A DNA stretch of 64,000 bases from assembly GCA_009667805.1 (NCBI GenBank), contig CM019070.1, positions 58,594,735-58,658,734 of the forward strand. The letters run 5' to 3'. Numbering within the stretch: the stretch's first letter is position 1; every line of letters begins with the position of its first letter. Positions 59,522 to 64,000 of this stretch are shown piece by piece. The stretch comes from Leptobrachium leishanense. Lineage: Eukaryota > Chordata > Amphibia > Anura > Megophryidae. The notes under the pieces are model-generated. The model did not search any database and had not been told where the DNA came from. It saw only the letters and a program-made list of their open reading frames with translations. The position numbers and the translations under genes were made by a program.

Positions 59522-59928
59522 GACTTTAATGAAACATATCAGCCAAATATATACAGTACAAGGAGGGACCTGGAGACCAATGGAAATAACTCCTTGGTGC
59601 CCCCCATCCTCAAGTTAGCGGGTGCCTAGCCATACCCCGTTTTAATTTCCAGACCTGAAACAATAGAGCATATGACAATCACAAGGTGGCATGAATAGAG
59701 TAAATAGTAGAGATATAGCACAAACACAGTCTGATAAAGCGGGAGTGTTTGGCAAACAAAGACCACTCAAATCTTTTGCAGATGAGAAACATATTCTATA
59801 TGGGGAGGGGGGTTGGAAAAGGCTGCAGTGACACACACAGTAATGATATTAGAAATAATAACAGAAACATAAAAACACAGACAATAACAATATTAACAAT
59901 ATTCACACATAACATAGAAATATTATTA
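59522..59928. other. Stretch without recognisable gene
   Basis: AC- and AT-rich; nothing recognised. Confidence 0.35.
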
Positions 59929-60031
59929 TTATTCTTTATTTATATAGCATATTCCACAGCGCTGAACAACGGGCACAATATAGACAGGGTTACAAAACAT
60001 TGAGACTGGTCAACATTTTGATAAACCAGTA

Positions 60032-60683
60032 CAGTAATCCCTCGAAATTCGCGGGGGTTACATTCCAACAACCCCCGCAAATTTTGAAAAAACGCGAATT
60101 GCGGCTGTGTTAAAAAAAAGCACAGCCATGCGGCGTTAGGACCCGGGAGCTGCCGTCCTCCTGGCAGAATGGCTGCTCCTGTGCATCTCCAGACTCAAGA
60201 TCGTGTCCAGGGCATTCTCCTCTCTCGGCATCATTCAGAGAGAGGAGATGCCGAGACTCCTGTGCACCCCCACAAGCGTGGTCCGGGGATCCAGGAGCCT
60301 CGGCATCTCCTCTCCCGTAATGATGCCGAGAGAAGGGAATGCCCTGGCCACAATCGTGCACCCGGAGACACACAGGAGCAGCTTCTCTGCCGGGGTGTTG
60401 TGTCATATATGGTTCCTTATGAAATACTGTTCCAAGGAGCCCTCGGCAAAGATCGGAACTCCACCTCACCAGGCTCCAACACATCAGGGGGCTGCACAAA
60501 GGCGTGTGTTTGGGAGGCGCTGATGTGTTGGAGCCTGGGGAGGTGGAGTTCCATTCTTTGCCGAGGGCTCCTTGGAACAGTATTCGATAAGGAACCATAG
60601 ATAACACACTGGGATGCTACTACCATGTGGTAAGTGGAAAAAATCCACGAACCACTGAGTTGCGAATGACCGGGGGATTACTG
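60032..60683. mobile_element. mariner/pogo-like foldback element (652 bp)
   Basis: Ends CAGTAATCCCTCGAAATTCG and ACCGGGGGATTACTG, flanked by TA at 60030-60031 and 60684-60685. Inside, two arms of about 80 bp (60407-60487 and 60519-60599) mirror each other (GGTTCCTTAT...CAACACATCAG / CTGATGTGTTG...ATAAGGAACC), and CTCTCGGCATCA / TGATGCCGAGAG form another pair. Frames on both strands are by-products. Confidence 0.8.
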
Positions 60684-60756
60684 TACAGGAGGAAACGAGG
60701 GCCCTATTCCCATGAGAATTTACAATCTAGAAGGGTTGGGGGTGGAAACAGGAGGA

Positions 60757-60912
60757 GGGGACTGCAAGGTGAGAGTGATGGACTGCAAGGTGGGAGTGAT
60801 GGACTGCAAGGTGGGAGTGAGGGACTACAAGGTGGGAGTGATGGACTGCAAGGTGGGAGTGATGGACTGCAAGGTAAGAGTGATGGACTGCAAGGTGGAA
60901 GTGATGGACTGG
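60757..60912. repeat. 20-21-bp minisatellite in L2 tail
   Basis: About seven units of GGACTGCAAGGTGGGAGTGAT. The repeated DGLQGGS and DCKVGVM peptides in the overlapping frames come from it. Confidence 0.92.
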
Positions 60913-61335
60913 TTGCTTCCGTGAGTCGGGTGGTAGGCTTCCCTAAATAGGAATGTCTTAAGGGAGTGTTTGAAGGAAGGGAAACTAGGGGAAAGTCTGA
61001 CTGTACGAGGGAGAGCGTTCCAGAGGATGGGGCTGCACGTGAGAAATCCTGCAGTCTATCATGAGAAGAGGTGATGCGGGGAGAAGCTAGACGCAGGTCA
61101 CTGTTTGACCTTAGGGAGCGGGCTAGGGTGTATTTGGTGATTAGTGAGGACAGGTAGTGGGGAGCTGGGTTAGTGAGAGGTTTGCAGGTCAGGGTAAGGA
61201 TTTTGAATTTAATTCTGCAGTGGATGTGTAGCCAGTGAAGGGACTCGCAGAGAGGAGCGACAGAGACAGAGCGTCGGGTGAGTTGGATGAGCCTGGCAGA
61301 TGCATTCAGAATGGATTGTAGGGGAGAGAGAGGGA

Positions 61336-62500
61336 GGGAGAAATAAGATGTTATTTTGACTTTAATTACTAACTTATATAAGTGTTAGTAAGGAAATTAA
61401 TATCTTATTTAATGTTTAGATGTGGAGGCTACTACCTTAATATTTAAAATAATTAGCTTCCTAAATATTTACATAATTCATAATTTCCATTCACTATGCA
61501 CTACTGTTGCAATAGCATCTTTCTTTAAACATTTTTAGTAGTTTTAATATCCGCAGTCTAAGTATTTTTATTATTCTTGATTTATAGAACATATTCTGCA
61601 GCGCTGAACGATGGGTACATATTAGACAGTTAGGGTTATTCAGAGAAAGGTGAAAACCAGGAGAATTGGCAGGAGAATAGAACAATGTAGACCAAATAAC
61701 CGATTTGGAAAGTGAGATAAATGGGATAATTTTTCTGGTTTGGCTATTTTGACCTCGAATTTTCACTTCTCCAGGCATTCTCCTGAGTTTCACCTTTCTT
61801 TGAATAGACCTTTATGTTCCAATACATTGAGGCCGTACATTTGACAAACCAGCACAGGAGGAAGTGAGGGCCCTATTCCTGTGGGAACTTACACTCTCTA
61901 ATGCATCTTTAACTATTGCAGTCATTTTGAAAATTGGTAATTTTACTTCATTTAAATCTTTCCACTATCTCGGAGCAACATTATAAACACAAAAACTTTT
62001 TTATACTACATTTTTTCTATGCTACTTTTAACAAAGCATCTCACGTTTCAAATAACTGTCATGCTATTTTTCAACAATCTGCGCTTGGTAAATCAGTGGT
62101 TAATTCTGCCTAACTACGAAGTCTCTTATTTTCCATCGTTAAAAAGACTTTTACATTCACAAACCTAGATCAATACATTGGAATGTAAACATGATATAAA
62201 GGGGATTCCCCAGTGTCACAAATGATGATATTATTATTCATATCTGAATTCACTGTAGTTTCATAACCTCATGTTGTATAAATATCTCTTCAGATGCACT
62301 TATAGGACATTATGAGAAATAGAACATGATGGTTTAGTTTCTTGATGCGCTGGTAATTGCACTTGAATAAAACATCTTTTCCCACACACTTTTTACAAAT
62401 TATATTTAATTACATTTTCATATTTATTTTCTTATTGGATGTTTTCATACTTTAAAACATTTGTTGACGATAGTCTCAGGTTATTGGAATAAGAACTGGC
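61336..62500. other. AT-rich stretch with L2 scraps
   Basis: 61565-61630 and 61820-61900 are pieces of an L2-type tail (CATATTCTGCAGCGCTGAAC; GAGGGCCCTATTCCTGTGGG) separated by the MITE 61633-61810. The rest is AT-rich without a gene. Confidence 0.5.
61633..61810. mobile_element. Short hairpin MITE, family 2, copy 3
   Basis: GGGTTATTCAGAGAAAGGTG mirrored by CACCTTTCTTTGAATAGACC; sits inside an L2 tail, which dates it after that LINE. Internal TTTGGCTATTTTGACCTCG block shared with the other copies. Confidence 0.78.
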
Positions 62501-63195
62501 ATTTTTTTTTTTGTTTGTTTACAATAATTTTTATTGAGAGGGTTAGACAACAACAAACATTCTTCTTATGGCGTGTTAATGAAACTCTCAATTTCCGTTG
62601 TAATGAAAAACAAAACCAAAGAAGAAGAAAAAAAAAAAAAAAAAAAAAAAGAAGGTGCAAAAGAAAAGCAAATAAAATCCATGGGAAGGGGTAAAAAGGG
62701 AGGGGGAAATAAGGAAGGGCAATTTCACATATGAACAAAATCATCCTGTTGGCGTCGGATGGATGAGGCATATAAAGTAGAAGAGGAGGGTCTCAAAGGC
62801 ATCGTACGAAGTGTGGAAGGGCCCATTTTCTCCCTGTACAACGATTCCCATTATAGGCCCCATGCCTTTATACAACTTGTGAATGTCCCAAATCGCCCAG
62901 GGATCTTTTTTGGGAGGGCGTTGGCCACAGTCTGCAGTTGCCTTGGTATCAAATGTTCGATACTGGTCCAATAGAACAATAAGTTGTCGTTGTGTCGGAA
63001 CTGTAGTAGTCCTCCAGTTTCTGGCCAGAAGTAGCATTGTTGTGGAAACGATAATAAAAAGCATTTTCAAGTGCTGGCGTGGAAGGTGTATCATTCCCAG
63101 TAGTAAGATCTCCGGTGAATTTGCGATCGGGTGACCCAGTGCTTCTGAGGCTAATGTAGAAATGTTTTTCCAAAGCGGGGCAACCAGAGGGCAGT
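62501..63195 (-). pseudogene. L1-like LINE 3' end, ORF2 C-terminus
   Basis: On the minus strand the frame reads [20 protein letters not shown], then [47 protein letters not shown]. The SPE-LLLG...ARNWR...PT pattern follows the HIWWSC block in L1/Tx1 ORF2 proteins. The frame ends near 62741; the 3'UTR has an AATAAAAATTATTGT terminus and A-run (62505-62535 reversed) and an internal A-run at 62630-62650. The LTR at 63196 interrupts it upstream. Confidence 0.8.
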
Positions 63196-63738
63196 TGTCA
63201 CGGTTCCCAGATCCCACCACGCAGTACTTAACGCCCCACACTCCACAGAACCCAGAAGCTACCAACAGAGTAGCCATGAAAGATCTAACTGTCTGGTCCT
63301 TAGAATTGGCCAGGTAAACTAGCTAGACAGATAGGGTTAACAACACGGGGAGTAGTCAGCCGAGCCAGAATCAGGAATACAGAGTTCAGAATGGTCAAAT
63401 GGAATAGCCTGGTCGATATAGCAGTAGCGTAGTACAAGAAAATGGTCTAGGGCAACAGAATGCAGAATAGTCAGAAACAAGCAGAGGTCAATAACGGGTT
63501 AATTCAATATAGCAGTCAGGTACAAGGAGCTCAGGTATGGATAACCACGATCTGGCAACTGCTGAGAATACACTGAGGGTTTTTAAAGACCTTCACCAGG
63601 CCACGCCCCCCACTCAAGCCGCGCCTCTTGCAACCACCTCCCTGCCTGTCTCCATTTAAACCGGGCTTTGGTCAGTGAGCAGCATCAGACATGCTGCCCT
63701 CAAGCACACAGGTAGGGCTGGAAGCTCCCAACGTTACA
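63196..63738 (-). mobile_element. 3' LTR of a Ty3/gypsy chromodomain element
   Basis: On the minus strand it starts TGTAACGTTGGGAGC and ends GGAACCGTGACA, about 543 bp, directly downstream of a purine-rich tract (GGAGAAGGGGGTAC). It is inserted in the L1 remnant. The left flank GCAGT (63191-63195) should be the target duplication, but the partner lies outside the window. Confidence 0.85.
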
Positions 63739-64000
63739 GTACCCCCTTCTCCACGGGAGGCCACCGGACGACCAACAGGACGAGCGGCAGGACGACCAAC
63801 CTAGAGGCAGACATGTCGGAAGCTGGAATCCAGGACCGGTCCTCTGGACCATAACCCACCCAATCGACCAAGTACTGCAGAGTGCCCCTGCACAGCCTAG
63901 AATCCAAAACCCTCCTAACCTCATACTCAGATTCACCATCAACCTGAATAGGTGGAGGAGGAGGAACGACCCGCGTGTACCTGTTACACAACAATGGCTT
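63734..64000 (-). CDS. Ty3/gypsy integrase C-terminal chromodomain (partial)
   Basis: The minus-strand frame entering from the right edge reads [40 protein letters not shown], then [13 protein letters not shown]. This is a canonical chromodomain (YEV-R-LD...YLV-W-GY...SWIPA), which in chromoviruses sits at the integrase C-terminus and directs integration to chromatin. The stop is TAA-equivalent at 63734-63736, just inside the LTR. No lesion is visible in the short part seen; the rest of pol is off the window. Confidence 0.9.
   Translation of the reverse strand, partial: KPLLCNRYTRVVPPPPPIQVDGESEYEVRRVLDSRLCRGTLQYLVDWVGYGPEDRSWIPASDMSASRLVVLPLVLLVVRWPPVEKGVL

Larger units (their letters stand above)
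59930..61335 (-). pseudogene. L2-type LINE 3' part, ORF2 C-terminus
   Basis: The 3' tail is at the left (59935-59975, reversed GCGCTG...TATATAAATAAAG). From 61335 leftwards the minus strand reads LQSILNASARLIQLTRRSVS, VAPLCESLHWLHIHCRIKFK, ILTLTCKPLTNPAPHYLSS and YTLARSLRSNSDLRLASPR. The AR-L...LHWL...RI-FK...P-YLS...R-LRS order is the thumb/C-terminal region of L2-clade ORF2. Frameshifts follow before an FSRAAP-like block near 61040. The tail is interrupted by the TA-flanked element 60032-60683 and by a short minisatellite (60757-60912). Confidence 0.8.

Overview
This is a eukaryotic, intron-era vertebrate sequence, most likely an anuran amphibian with a large, repeat-swollen genome. The reasons are: a vertebrate beta-catenin retrocopy; CR1, L2 and L1/Tx1-type LINEs; many Tc1 elements; a T2-type TTAA element of the kind known from Xenopus; hAT, Harbinger and piggyBac-like elements; a tRNA-headed SINE; and a Ty3/gypsy chromodomain element. 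The species call is inference. No host gene is demonstrable end to end. The only candidate for an active host exon is 25854-26000, a short cytoplasmic tail plus transmembrane segment ending at a perfect CAG|GTAAG donor, faintly like the first exon of TNFSF4.

0-10 kb: an intronless, broken beta-catenin (ctnnb1) retrocopy on the minus strand, with 5'UTR, 3'UTR, poly(A) and a 12-bp target-site duplication at an L1-type TT/AAAA site; a Tc1 remnant split by a solo LTR; a Harbinger-like MITE, a hAT MITE and an L1 ORF2 remnant. 10.9-16.7 kb: one complete 5.8-kb hAT element with an 8-bp duplication and a BED-finger transposase disabled by two stops and one frameshift. 16.8-20.5 kb: AT-rich repeat units, a 53-bp minisatellite, a dimeric SINE and an L2 LINE end. 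20.5-24.7 kb: a Tc1 element split by a minus-strand CR1, itself split by a CGAAA-rich hAT element.

26.6-28.8 kb: a 98%-identical direct duplication carrying Harbinger-like MITEs, with a Tc1 fragment between the copies. 31-36.5 kb: a four-deep nest, in which a long-inverted-repeat element carries a Harbinger element (itself carrying a hAT element with a minisatellite) and a nearly complete Tc1. 38.5-42.9 kb: a solo LTR, a hairpin element, a T2 element and a second CGAAA-rich hAT. 44.3-50.1 kb: a second CR1, plus strand, with three 295-bp TATA-bearing promoter monomers, ORF1 (zinc finger plus esterase-like) and a broken ORF2 that carries a piggyBac-like insertion and a 25-bp microinversion. 51-57.4 kb: a SINE and two hAT elements; the second is a 30-bp minisatellite split by a Tc1. 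58.8-64 kb: Harbinger-like, L2 and L1 remnants, and the LTR plus chromodomain end of a Ty3/gypsy element running off the right edge.

The elements do not form a working pathway. What the window records is the order of transposition: insertion junctions and duplications fix which element came first, and recurring families allow copies to be compared with one another. All identities rest on motifs and family knowledge; no database search was possible.
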